Positions 8,187 to 16,459 of a stretch of DNA of 64,000 nt are shown here, one piece after another. Where the stretch lies: positions 47,428-111,427 of the forward strand of contig JBEKHH010000009.1 in the NCBI GenBank assembly GCA_050012375.1, given 5' to 3'. The notes beneath the pieces are model-generated. The model was not told the DNA's origin, did no database searches, and saw nothing but the letters and a program-made list of their open reading frames with translations. Origin of the DNA: PALSA-1353 sp050012375 (GTDB lineage: Bacteria; Planctomycetota; Phycisphaerae; Tepidisphaerales; Tepidisphaeraceae). The position numbers and the translations under genes are program-made. Within the stretch, counting starts at the first letter, position 1. The number at the start of each line of letters is the position of its first letter.

Positions 8187-9434
8187 ATGCGCTGGTACAT
8201 CGCCCTGAGATATCTCCTGTCCCACAAACGGCAATCGCTCGTTTGCGTGGCCGGCGTCACCATCAGCGTCACCATGTTCATCACGATGGTCGCGATGATG
8301 AATGGATTCGAGGACAAGTTCATCATCGAGACGGTGGAATCCAGCGGACACATCACGATCGACGATGAGCCGCGCGAGACCCGCACCAAGATTCTCGAAC
8401 GAATCTATACGGACCCCAACGCCCTGCTCGCCGTCAGCAACGTCAAGCCGCGGGACAACGTCAAGAAGATCAAAAACGCCGCCGGCCTGATGCAGCAGCT
8501 TCGCCATCTGCGCGGAATCGTCGCCGTCGCCCCGGAAGTTGAGGGGGATGCAATCGCCACCTACGGCACCAAGACCATGAATGTCTCGGTCCTCGGAATC
8601 GATCCGGAAGAGCAATTGAGAGTCACGACCATCGGCAAGGACATGGTCGAGGGGAATTTCAACCGGCTCCGCACTACCGCCGACGGCCTGATCATCGGCC
8701 GGGGAATCGCCGATCTGCTCGGGGCTAACCTCAACGACGAGATCAGCCTGGCCAGCAACACCGGCGGGCGAACCACCGCCCGTGTCGTCGGCATCTTCGA
8801 CACCGGCGTCACCCCCGTCGATTACTCCCGCGCCTACATGCTCATCAACAGCGCCCAAACGCTTCTCGACAAGAAAAACATCATCAATAACATCATCGTC
8901 CGCACGGAGGATTACACCAAAGCCCAGGCCTACGCCGCCCAGATCGAATCCATCGCCGGCTACAAAACCGAATCCTGGCAGGAGAGCAACGCCAACTTCC
9001 TGAAGATCTTCGCCATCCAGACCATCATCACCTACATCATCACCGGCTCGCTGCTGATCGTCGCCGCCTTCGGTGTCCTCAACATCCTCATCATGGCCGT
9101 CCTCGAACGCGTCAACGACATCGCGATCCTCAAATCCTTCGGCCTCTCCCGCGCCGACATCACCTGGATCTACGTTTTCCAGGGCCTGATGATCGGCTTT
9201 CTCGGCACGGTGCTGGGCGAGATCATCGGCAAGCTCGGCATCGAAGGCCTCCGTCGCCTTCCCATCCGGGTTGAAGGGCTGATCAGGACCGAAGGCCTGC
9301 TCATGAGCGAGAACCGGAGCATGTACGTTTCCGCGTTCATCAGCTCGATGGTGATCGTGTTGCTGGCCGCCGTCTATCCCGCCCGCCGCGCCGCCAGCTA
9401 CGATCCGGTGGAGGTCATCCGTGGCGCGCACTGA
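8187..9434 (+). CDS. ABC transporter permease, LolC/DevC-like
   Basis: A 415-residue inner membrane protein of the FtsX/MacB superfamily. One transmembrane helix near residues 18-38, a periplasmic domain of about 230 residues, and three C-terminal helices (about 275-300, 325-350 and 375-395) are visible, ending in the typical YPARRAASYDPVEVIRGAH box that contacts the ATPase. The N-terminal TISVTMFITMV... NGFEDKF stretch is like LolC/LolE. GGAAAG lies 8 nt before the ATG. Its last 14 nt overlap the GTG start of the ATPase gene, so the two are coupled. It should work as a dimer with the 6871 and 9421 products. Confidence 0.9.
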   Translation: MRWYIALRYLLSHKRQSLVCVAGVTISVTMFITMVAMMNGFEDKFIIETVESSGHITIDDEPRETRTKILERIYTDPNALLAVSNVKPRDNVKKIKNAAGLMQQLRHLRGIVAVAPEVEGDAIATYGTKTMNVSVLGIDPEEQLRVTTIGKDMVEGNFNRLRTTADGLIIGRGIADLLGANLNDEISLASNTGGRTTARVVGIFDTGVTPVDYSRAYMLINSAQTLLDKKNIINNIIVRTEDYTKAQAYAAQIESIAGYKTESWQESNANFLKIFAIQTIITYIITGSLLIVAAFGVLNILIMAVLERVNDIAILKSFGLSRADITWIYVFQGLMIGFLGTVLGEIIGKLGIEGLRRLPIRVEGLIRTEGLLMSENRSMYVSAFISSMVIVLLAAVYPARRAASYDPVEVIRGAH

Positions 9435-10194
9435 AGCCAGGCTCCAATCGCCTGCCGTCCGAACGGCGCAAAGCGCGCCTCTTCTGGAAGCCCGCAACCT
9501 CCGCCGCGTCCTCGGCACGGGCGACGCCGCCGCCGAAATCCTCCGCGGCGTCGATCTGGCCATCTGCGCCGGGGAATACATTTCCATCGTCGGCCCCAGC
9601 GGCTCGGGAAAAAGCACCCTCCTGTATCTTCTCGGCGGCCTCGATCGTCCCACCCGCCTCGACCCCGCCGGTAAACCCTTCGATCCTCCCAGCTCCGTCC
9701 ACATGGCCGGCCAGGACACCGCCCTGCTCGACGACACTCAACTGGCGCTGCTCCGCAACCGCATGGTCGGCTTCGTCTTCCAATTCCATTACCTGCTGAA
9801 GGAATTTTCCGCCCAGGAAAACGTCGCACTGCCGATGTTCAAACTCGGCCAACTGAGCCGCTTGGCCGCCATGGATCGCGCCGCCGAATTGCTCAACCGC
9901 CTCGGACTCTCCGACAAGCGAAAGCGCCGCGCCAACCGTCTCAGCGGCGGCGAGCAGCAGCGCGTCGCCATCGCCCGCGCCCTTGCCAACGAGCCGCGCG
10001 CCCTTCTCGCCGATGAACCGACCGGTAATCTCGACCGCAGCAACGGCGAACTGATCGCCGAGATTTTTCAAGAGCTTTACGCCGCCGGCCAGACCATTGT
10101 CATGGTCACGCACGACGCAAGTTTTGCGCGGCACGCCACCCGCTGCATCACCATGGACGACGGCCGGATCGCGCACGATCAGCGGGCTCAATAA
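9421..10194 (+). CDS. ABC transporter ATP-binding protein, LolD-like
   Basis: A 257-residue ATPase. Walker A GPSGSGKST (58-66), Q-loop FVFQFHYLL (Gln121), signature LSGGEQQRVAIARAL (174-188), Walker B with ALLADEPTGNLD (194-205) and the H-loop HD (231-232) are all present. The QFHYLLKEFSAQENVALPM stretch is close to LolD. Compared with LolD, roughly 11 extra residues occur between the Walker A region and the Q-loop (about 76-106, Pro/Asp-rich). The GTG start overlaps the permease gene by 14 nt. It energises the mechanotransmission-type exporter encoded upstream. Confidence 0.93.
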   Translation: MARTEARLQSPAVRTAQSAPLLEARNLRRVLGTGDAAAEILRGVDLAICAGEYISIVGPSGSGKSTLLYLLGGLDRPTRLDPAGKPFDPPSSVHMAGQDTALLDDTQLALLRNRMVGFVFQFHYLLKEFSAQENVALPMFKLGQLSRLAAMDRAAELLNRLGLSDKRKRRANRLSGGEQQRVAIARALANEPRALLADEPTGNLDRSNGELIAEIFQELYAAGQTIVMVTHDASFARHATRCITMDDGRIAHDQRAQ

Positions 10195-10310
10195 TTCAGA
10201 ATCGAATTGACCGGGCGATTTTTTATGTTATCCGGACCCACCCCCGCCCTTGCCGAGCCAAATTTGAGTTTTTGCCGAAGGTCCGTAGTATTCTCCCCCC
10301 ATTGGAGCCG

Positions 10311-11126
10311 ATGTATTCTGGCGCGATGACAATGGAAGCAACTGAATCACAACCCATCGCCCTCGCGACGCAGGGTCGTCTTGAGCAATCGTCCCCCATG
10401 CCCAAGCCCAGCGCGACAAAAGTTTCCATCGTCATCCCCGTATACAACGAGGAGCACACGATTCAGCAATTGGTCCGCCTGGTGGTTGCCGCCCCGCTGC
10501 CCGGGGACCTGCACCGCGAGATCATCATCGTCAACGACTGTTCCACCGACTCGACGCGCGCCAAACTCGACCAGCTCAAGGATATCTTTCCCGAGACGGA
10601 CATTCGCGTCTTCCACAAGCCCGTGAACGAGGGAAAAGGCGCCGCACTTCGCGATGGCTTCAAGCACGCCGCCGGCGATGTCGTTCTCATTCAGGATGCC
10701 GATCTGGAATATGACCCGGGCGACTATCCCCGTCTTATTCAACCCATCGCCGACGGCAGGGCCGACGTCGTTTACGGCTCCCGCTTCATCGGTGAGCCTC
10801 ATCGCGTGCTCTATTACCGGCATACTCTCGGCAATAAGTTCCTCACTTCCTTCAGCAATATGTTCACCAACCTCAACCTCACCGACATGGAAGTCTGCTA
10901 TAAGGTCTTCCGCAAATCGGTGCTTGAGAAAATTCACTTGAGATGCAACCGCTTCGGCTTCGAGCCGGAAGTCACCGCCAAGATCGCCAGGTTCCGCCCG
11001 CCCCTCAGGATTTACGAAGTGGGAGTCGCCTATTATGGCCGCAGCTACGAAGAAGGAAAGAAAATCACCTGGAAGGACGGCGTCAAGGCGATCCTGACCA
11101 TTATCCGATTCCGATTTTGGGACTGA
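10311..11126 (+). CDS. Family 2 glycosyltransferase (dolichyl-phosphate mannose synthase-like)
   Basis: A GT-A fold enzyme of about 271 residues that should move a sugar from a nucleotide or dolichyl/undecaprenyl-linked donor. The donor-binding start VSIVIPVYNEEHTIQQ, the nucleotide-binding IIIVNDCSTD and the metal-binding QDADLEYDP (DxD-like) are clear. No transmembrane segments occur, as in DPM1-type single-domain enzymes. The start is uncertain: ATG 10311 has GGAG only 3 nt ahead, ATG 10326 has none, and a TTG at 10272 would lengthen it. It opens a run with a lipoprotein (11142) and a UDP-xylose synthase-like enzyme (11576), suggesting glycan synthesis. Confidence 0.88.
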   Translation: MYSGAMTMEATESQPIALATQGRLEQSSPMPKPSATKVSIVIPVYNEEHTIQQLVRLVVAAPLPGDLHREIIIVNDCSTDSTRAKLDQLKDIFPETDIRVFHKPVNEGKGAALRDGFKHAAGDVVLIQDADLEYDPGDYPRLIQPIADGRADVVYGSRFIGEPHRVLYYRHTLGNKFLTSFSNMFTNLNLTDMEVCYKVFRKSVLEKIHLRCNRFGFEPEVTAKIARFRPPLRIYEVGVAYYGRSYEEGKKITWKDGVKAILTIIRFRFWD

Positions 11127-11141
11127 TGCTTGCCCCCCGCC

Positions 11142-11570
11142 ATGCCGATGATCCGAATAGCAATAATTGTCGCGGTGGTTTGCCTGGCCGGGTGTGCTTC
11201 CACTCAGCCCGGCCCCGGCTCGATGGGTCCGACCGGCCACTTTGGCGACGCCCGGTATCTCGTTGCCCTCAATGTCCGGGACCAGTGGAAATACGACGTG
11301 ATCTCCCTGACGCAGGAGCTAGTGACCAAAGATTTGCGCTTCCCCAAAACCGCCCGCTTCGACGAGAAGGTGCGCTATGAAGCTTATTACGACTCCAACA
11401 AGGACATCACCTGGCTCGCCGTCTACGGCAACGTCACCTGCTCCAGCGATTTCGGACAGGTGGACCACAACGGCTACTATGTCACCTGGCAACAGCCGGG
11501 AAAGGCGCACGAGGATTTCCTCCCGCCCTGGAAACTTCAGGACGTTGAAGTGCTCGACCAGACTTTTTAA
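11142..11570 (+). CDS. Hypothetical lipoprotein
   Basis: A 142-residue predicted lipoprotein. The N-terminus MPMIRIAIIVAVVCLAGC is a type II signal ending in the lipobox LAGC. The mature part is followed by an unstructured TQPGPGSMGP linker and a compact domain containing DQWKYDVISLTQELVTKDLRFP and CSSDFGQVDHNGYYVTWQ, which I do not recognise. Translation could start at ATG 11142 or 11148; no ribosome site is visible. It lies 15 bp behind the glycosyltransferase and 5 bp before the epimerase gene, so all three are probably one transcription unit. Function unknown. Confidence 0.7.
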   Translation: MPMIRIAIIVAVVCLAGCASTQPGPGSMGPTGHFGDARYLVALNVRDQWKYDVISLTQELVTKDLRFPKTARFDEKVRYEAYYDSNKDITWLAVYGNVTCSSDFGQVDHNGYYVTWQQPGKAHEDFLPPWKLQDVEVLDQTF

Positions 11571-11575
11571 CTGAT

Positions 11576-12517
11576 ATGCGTATCCTCATCTCCGGCGCCG
11601 CCGGCTTTCTCGGCTCGTATCTCACCGACCTGCTCCTGGCCCAGGGCCATGAGATCGTCGGCGTCGATAACTTCATCACCGGCAAACAGGAGAACATCGC
11701 CCATCTCCGCGGGAACCCGCGCGTCAGGTTCGTCGAAGCCGACGTCATCGAGCCCCTCAAGATCGATTCCAGCCTCGACCGCATCTACCACCTGGCCTCC
11801 CCCGCCAGCCCCATGGGCTACGTCAAGCACCAGGTCGCGACGCTCAAGGTCAACAGCCAGGGAACGTGGAACCTTCTGGAACTCGCCAAATCCAGAAACG
11901 CCCGATTTCTCATGGCCAGCACCAGCGAATGCTATGGCGATCCAGCCGTCCATCCCCAGCGCGAAGATTACTGGGGCAACGTCAACCCCATTGGCTTGCG
12001 CAGCATGTACGACGAATCCAAGCGCTTCGCCGAGGCCTGCACCATGGCCTACAACCGCGAGCGAAAGGTGGACACCCGCATCATCCGAATCTTTAACACC
12101 TACGGCCCGCGCATGGACCCCTACGACGGCCGGGCCGTCATCAGCTTCATCCGCCAGGCCCTGAACAACGAACCTCTGACGGTCTTCGGCGACGGCAAGC
12201 AAACCCGCAGCCTTTGCTACGTTACGGACATGGTGCGCGGCATCAATCTCACCATGGAGAGCGACTTCTGCGAGCCGATCAATCTCGGCAATCCCGATGA
12301 AATCACGATCCTGCAAATCGCGCAGGACATCCTGGCCCTGATTCCGGAGAGCAAAAGCAAGATCGCGCACCATCCGATGCCGCCGGACGATCCGCGCATT
12401 CGCTGTCCGGATATTACCCGCGCCCGCCAGATTCTTGGGTGGTCCCCCACCGTTGGGCGCCCGGTAGGGCTGAAGAAGATGGTCGAGTTCTATCGCGATC
12501 GCCTGGTGAAAAGGTAA
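11576..12517 (+). CDS. UDP-glucuronate decarboxylase (UDP-xylose synthase)-like SDR
   Basis: A 313-residue extended short-chain dehydrogenase that should convert UDP-glucuronate to UDP-xylose with bound NAD. The dinucleotide motif GAAGFLG (7-13), the substrate loop YHLASPASPMGY (71-82), STSECYGDP (115-123), WGNVNPIGLRS (133-143) and the catalytic Tyr145/Lys149 in YDESK are all visible and match UXS enzymes rather than generic epimerases. No N-terminal extension or membrane anchor is present, so it is cytoplasmic. With the GT2 enzyme just upstream it points to a xylose-containing glycan. Confidence 0.88.
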   Translation: MRILISGAAGFLGSYLTDLLLAQGHEIVGVDNFITGKQENIAHLRGNPRVRFVEADVIEPLKIDSSLDRIYHLASPASPMGYVKHQVATLKVNSQGTWNLLELAKSRNARFLMASTSECYGDPAVHPQREDYWGNVNPIGLRSMYDESKRFAEACTMAYNRERKVDTRIIRIFNTYGPRMDPYDGRAVISFIRQALNNEPLTVFGDGKQTRSLCYVTDMVRGINLTMESDFCEPINLGNPDEITILQIAQDILALIPESKSKIAHHPMPPDDPRIRCPDITRARQILGWSPTVGRPVGLKKMVEFYRDRLVKR

Positions 12518-12654
12518 CTCTGGCAGAGCCGGGCCGTGTCGGCCCGCCACCGGCGCGAGACACCTCCCCTCTTTAGTTTCAAATTGGCTCAATACACGGC
12601 GCCGCAATCTTCACACCGAAGGACGGTGTGATAGCCGGGTACAAAAATTGCCGC

Positions 12655-12669
12655 TATAATTCGTTTTCA
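12655..12669 (+). promoter_or_regulatory. Consensus -10 box 8 nt before radical SAM start (leaderless)
   Basis: A perfect TATAAT (12655-12660) is followed by 8 nt and then the ATG at 12669. No Shine-Dalgarno sequence and no strong -35 box are seen; transcription should start at the start codon. Confidence 0.5.
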
Positions 12670-13955
12670 TGCGAGGCACGTCGCTTTGGGAGCCGCTGGT
12701 TCGTCGGGCGATCACGGGCCGGTGGGATCGGCTTCAATTGTTGAGGGAAAATGATGTGCCATTTCCAACCAGGCTCAATGGACTCGGTCTTTATCTTCAC
12801 GTGCCGTTTTGTCATGAGCTCTGCCCCTTTTGCCCGTACAATCGATTTGTCTATCGGCAGCACGCCTTTGAACTTTACGAACGTGCCGTGTGTCAGGAGA
12901 TCGACCTGTATGCGCCGCACCTGACGGGATCGACGATTGGATCTTTGTACGTGGGAGGTGGCACTCCCTCGGTCAACGTATCGGGTCTTCTGCGTATACT
13001 GAAGCATCTCAGAATCCGTTTGCCGCCGGTCAGCGAAATCTGCGTCGAGCTTCATCCGAAATACATGGACGATTCATGCCTGGCCGCTCTGCGCGGCGCG
13101 GGCGTCAACATGGTTTCCGTCGGCGTGGAATCGACCTCCGATCGGCTCTTGCGGAGCATCGGGCGGCGACACGATGCAGACACGGCGATCGCCGCATTGC
13201 AGCGCGCGCAAGCGCAAGGCTTCGAAACCGTCAATGCGGATCTCTTGTTTGCTCTGCCCACCGAGACCTTGGCGGAATGGGAGTCGGATGTTCACCGAGT
13301 TCTGAATGCCGGCGCCAGCCAGGTGAGCACTTATCCGTTATTTCAATTTCCTTACTCTGAACAAGGCCGGCGGCAAAGCCTGGCGCGCGTCGAGCAGCCG
13401 GCCGCCGAGTCGGTGCGCGCGATGCTCGAAGCGACCGATCGTATTGCCCGCGGCCAAGGATTGCACCGTTGCAGCGTTTGGAGCTGGATTCGCGGAAGCT
13501 GCAAAAAATTCAGCTCCGTTTCGCGGCATCATTACCTCGGTTTCGGGCCCAGCGCCTCGTCCATGATCGGCTCCCATTTCTACGTCAACACTTTCCAAGT
13601 GGATGCTTACACCTCCGCGTTGCCCGCGCGCCGGCCGATTGCTTTGTCAATGAGAATGGATCGCCGGCTTCAAATGGCCTACTGGCTGTATTGGCGCGCC
13701 TACGAGTTGTTCGCCGGCAACGATCAATTCCACGATCTTTTCGGCCTCGATCAATCCATCGATAACCACTTCGGCGCGGCGCTCGTCCCCTTTCGCTTGA
13801 CCGGCCTTCTTCAGCGCACCGCCCAGGGCTATCGCCTGACGCACGAAGGCGCCTATTGGATTCATCGAATTCAGAATCACTGCAGCCTGAGCTACATCAA
13901 TCGCCTTTGGGGAGCCTGTCGCGACACGCCGTGGCCCGAGGAGGTGATCTTATGA
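12669..13955 (+). CDS. Radical SAM protein, HemW/HemN-like
   Basis: A 428-residue radical SAM enzyme. Cys48, Cys52 and Cys55 (CHELCPFC, CxxxCxxC) bind the 4Fe-4S cluster; VGGGTPS (95-101) and the EcVELHP-like ICVELHP segment follow the HemN/HemW pattern. The C-terminal part (about 330-425) has the winged-helix-like end seen in that family (RMDRRLQMAYWLYWRAYE). HemW is a haem chaperone and HemN a coproporphyrinogen dehydrogenase, but no other haem gene is nearby. It overlaps the next radical SAM gene by ATGA (13952-13955), so the two are co-translated and probably act in one pathway. Product unknown; the short N-terminus before the cluster lacks HemN features. Confidence 0.85.
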   Translation: MRGTSLWEPLVRRAITGRWDRLQLLRENDVPFPTRLNGLGLYLHVPFCHELCPFCPYNRFVYRQHAFELYERAVCQEIDLYAPHLTGSTIGSLYVGGGTPSVNVSGLLRILKHLRIRLPPVSEICVELHPKYMDDSCLAALRGAGVNMVSVGVESTSDRLLRSIGRRHDADTAIAALQRAQAQGFETVNADLLFALPTETLAEWESDVHRVLNAGASQVSTYPLFQFPYSEQGRRQSLARVEQPAAESVRAMLEATDRIARGQGLHRCSVWSWIRGSCKKFSSVSRHHYLGFGPSASSMIGSHFYVNTFQVDAYTSALPARRPIALSMRMDRRLQMAYWLYWRAYELFAGNDQFHDLFGLDQSIDNHFGAALVPFRLTGLLQRTAQGYRLTHEGAYWIHRIQNHCSLSYINRLWGACRDTPWPEEVIL

Positions 13956-14854
13956 CGGTGAAACAATGGGCGGCCGCAGTGCTCTACGGTTTTCGGCTAT
14001 TGGCGCTCAGACAGAAGTCGCCGCTTTTCGTCGGTCTGGTAATGTCCGACCGCTGCAATCTCGACTGCTTCTACTGCCAAACGAAGAACCTGGGTCGATC
14101 GCATTTCACCTATACCCAGGTGGCGACGACGATTTTGGACGCCTATCGACGCGGACACCGTTTCCTTTATATCACCGGCGGCGAGCCAACCTTGTGGAAG
14201 GACGGCGAGCACACTCTTGCCGACGTCGTAGCCCTGGCGCGGCAAAACGGCTTTTTCAGCGTCTTCGTCTACACCAACGGCACCCATCCTCTGAACATTG
14301 CGCATTGCGGCTACGTCGTCACTGTTGACGGACCCAAACGCATTCATGATGCCATTCGCGGCGGCACCTGGGAACTGATCATGGACAATGTTCGCGCCGC
14401 GACCCCCGGCTCGATCTATGTATCCATTACCTTGACCCAGGCCAACGTTGCGTATCTGGAAGAATTTGTACGGGAAATCACCCACACCGGGCTGTTTCGC
14501 GCCATCACCTTCAATCTACTGACGCATCAACCCGATTTTGTTCGCGAACATGGTTTTGATCGGACACAGCGCGAAAATGTGCTTGATGATCTTTGGAACC
14601 TGAAGCAAAGAGGCTACCCCATCGCTCTTTCCCATGCGGCCTACCGTGCTTTGCGGAAGAATTCCTTCAGGCGACCGATTCCACAGATCGAGGTAATCAC
14701 CAGCCAGCGAATCTTTCCGTGCTGCAGGGACGTCTTCCATCCGGAAGTGTGCGAAAACTGCGGCTATTCGGGATGTGCCGAGGTGTCCCAAATTTTGGCG
14801 CTCAAGCCCTCGGCAATCCTCGAAGGGTTGCGAATCATGCAAACGGCTCGGTAA
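13952..14854 (+). CDS. Radical SAM protein with C-terminal Cys cluster
   Basis: A 300-residue radical SAM enzyme. CNLDCFYC (Cys35, 39, 42) binds the SAM cluster and ITGGEP (74-79) the methionyl amine. The C-terminal region has five cysteines in CCRDVFHPEVCENCGYSGC (about 252-270), an arrangement suited to an auxiliary iron-sulphur cluster as in SPASM/twitch enzymes. I chose ATG 13952, which overlaps the preceding stop (ATGA) and has GAGGAGG at the right spacing; the longer frame from 13856 is not needed. Family members modify peptides, lipids or cofactors. No precursor peptide gene is evident next to it. Specific function unknown. Confidence 0.85.
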   Translation: MTVKQWAAAVLYGFRLLALRQKSPLFVGLVMSDRCNLDCFYCQTKNLGRSHFTYTQVATTILDAYRRGHRFLYITGGEPTLWKDGEHTLADVVALARQNGFFSVFVYTNGTHPLNIAHCGYVVTVDGPKRIHDAIRGGTWELIMDNVRAATPGSIYVSITLTQANVAYLEEFVREITHTGLFRAITFNLLTHQPDFVREHGFDRTQRENVLDDLWNLKQRGYPIALSHAAYRALRKNSFRRPIPQIEVITSQRIFPCCRDVFHPEVCENCGYSGCAEVSQILALKPSAILEGLRIMQTAR

Positions 14855-14971
14855 TGCTCCGGCGTCCCGCAGGCGTTCGCTTTCCCTGCAACAATCCCAT
14901 TTTGCCGCGTCCTATTTGATGGGACGACCCCGCGGACTTATGTTGCATCGAACTTACGACAAGGAAAAATC

Positions 14972-16453
14972 ATGGCACGATCAAATCTCCTTCGGAACTG
15001 GACTACGCTCGCCCTCGCCTGCGGGATCATCGCATCCGCATGGGTCATGGCCGGCAACACGACCGCCCCCACTACTGCCCCGGCAGCGGCCGCCTCCGGC
15101 GACTCCACCATCGTCCACCGCGGAAATCTCAACCTCTCCCTCGATTTCAAGGGCGTCTTCGAGCCCGTGCAACCTTTCGAGGTCCGCCTGAATCCCCGGC
15201 GATACCACGATGATTTAATCATCAGGCGCGTCGTCGCCCCGGGCACGAAGGTCTCCAAAGGCGACGTGCTTCTGGAGCTGGATACCGACAAAATCGACAC
15301 CGCGATCGCCGCCGCCCAGAACCAACTGAACATCGCCCAGGCCAATCTCACCAAGGCCCAAGCCGACGTCCGGCTCGGCGGGCAGGCCGACGCACAATCC
15401 ATGTCCGCCGCTAAACAGCAACTCGTGGATTCCCAGACCGAATTGAAGCGATGGGACGACATCGACTCCGGCATCGCCCTTCTGGCGCGGTCCATGATTT
15501 CCAGAATTTCGGATTACTACGTCGAGAGCTACACCGACGAACTGAACGAGCTGAAGAAAATGTACAAATCCGAAGATCTCACCAACGAGACCGCGGATAT
15601 CGTCATGAAGCGCGCCATCCGCGTCCTGGATCTGGAAAAATTGATGTCCAAGACCGCGCATGCCGGCTCCGACCGTTACGCCGATTTCGAAGCCGGCATC
15701 CAGCGCGAGCAGTTGCTCAACGGGGTGAGCCAGCAATCGATCGGCGTCGCCCAGCTCAACGCGACCCAGATCCAAAGCTCCGATCTGCGCCAAACCAGCC
15801 TCGTCACTGCCCAGGCCGCCGAGGAAGAAGCCCGCAAAAATCTCGATCAACTCCGCCGCGATCTCGAACTCTTTTCCGTCGCCTCCGGCATCGACGGCGT
15901 CGTGGTCTATGGCAGCTTCCAGCACAAGGCCTGGAAACCCATCGAACCCGACCAATTCGCCCCCGGTGAAAAAGTCCAGGCCGACCAGGTCCTTCTGACC
16001 GTTTACCGCCCCGGCAAACTGGGTCTCACGGCCGAATGTCCCGAAAACCAGCTCGGCTATTTTTCCGCAGGAACCAAGGTCCGCGTCACCCCCCAATCCA
16101 CGCCCGATCTTGTCTATGAAGGAATTTGCCAAACCCCGCCCGCCATCGCCGAGACCCAGGGCCAGCAGCAGATCTTCAACATCGCCGTCGATCTCCCGCC
16201 TGCCGATCGGCGCTTGGCGCCCGGCTACTGGGCCGACGTCAACTACAACGCCGGCGACCGCCGCAACGTGTTGCTCGTCCCGGTCTCCGCCGTTTGGAGG
16301 GACAAAGTCTGGATCACCAAACTCGGCTCCTCCGCTCAAGAACCGCGCTGGGTCGTCATCGGCGCATCGGACGGCCGGAACGTCGAAATCAAATCCGGCC
16401 TTGCCGAAGGCGAGAGCGTACTCACCAAGGCCGAGCATCCCGCTGGACAGTAA
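14972..16453 (+). CDS. HlyD-family periplasmic adaptor-like protein
   Basis: A 493-residue secreted protein with an N-terminal signal or anchor (about residues 8-27) and AAGGAA before the ATG. The lipoyl-type half motif VVAPGTKVSKGDVLLELD (about 90-107) begins a long helical hairpin (about 110-310), and the returning strand FSVASGIDGVVVYGS and a beta-barrel region follow. It thus has the architecture of membrane-fusion proteins, but no permease or ATPase gene follows; its neighbour 6 bp downstream is a cyclase-fold lipoprotein. The hairpin is longer than usual and interrupted by a segment (about 165-250) with helical charged sequence. It may serve a distant exporter or act in the envelope. 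Confidence 0.8.
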   Translation: MARSNLLRNWTTLALACGIIASAWVMAGNTTAPTTAPAAAASGDSTIVHRGNLNLSLDFKGVFEPVQPFEVRLNPRRYHDDLIIRRVVAPGTKVSKGDVLLELDTDKIDTAIAAAQNQLNIAQANLTKAQADVRLGGQADAQSMSAAKQQLVDSQTELKRWDDIDSGIALLARSMISRISDYYVESYTDELNELKKMYKSEDLTNETADIVMKRAIRVLDLEKLMSKTAHAGSDRYADFEAGIQREQLLNGVSQQSIGVAQLNATQIQSSDLRQTSLVTAQAAEEEARKNLDQLRRDLELFSVASGIDGVVVYGSFQHKAWKPIEPDQFAPGEKVQADQVLLTVYRPGKLGLTAECPENQLGYFSAGTKVRVTPQSTPDLVYEGICQTPPAIAETQGQQQIFNIAVDLPPADRRLAPGYWADVNYNAGDRRNVLLVPVSAVWRDKVWITKLGSSAQEPRWVVIGASDGRNVEIKSGLAEGESVLTKAEHPAGQ

Positions 16454-16459
16454 CCGCCC

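Noticed and set aside
8181..9737. 518-codon open frame antisense to the ABC permease and ATPase genes
   Set aside because: It mirrors the GC-rich third positions of the real genes and its protein has no family features; the sense genes have complete motifs.
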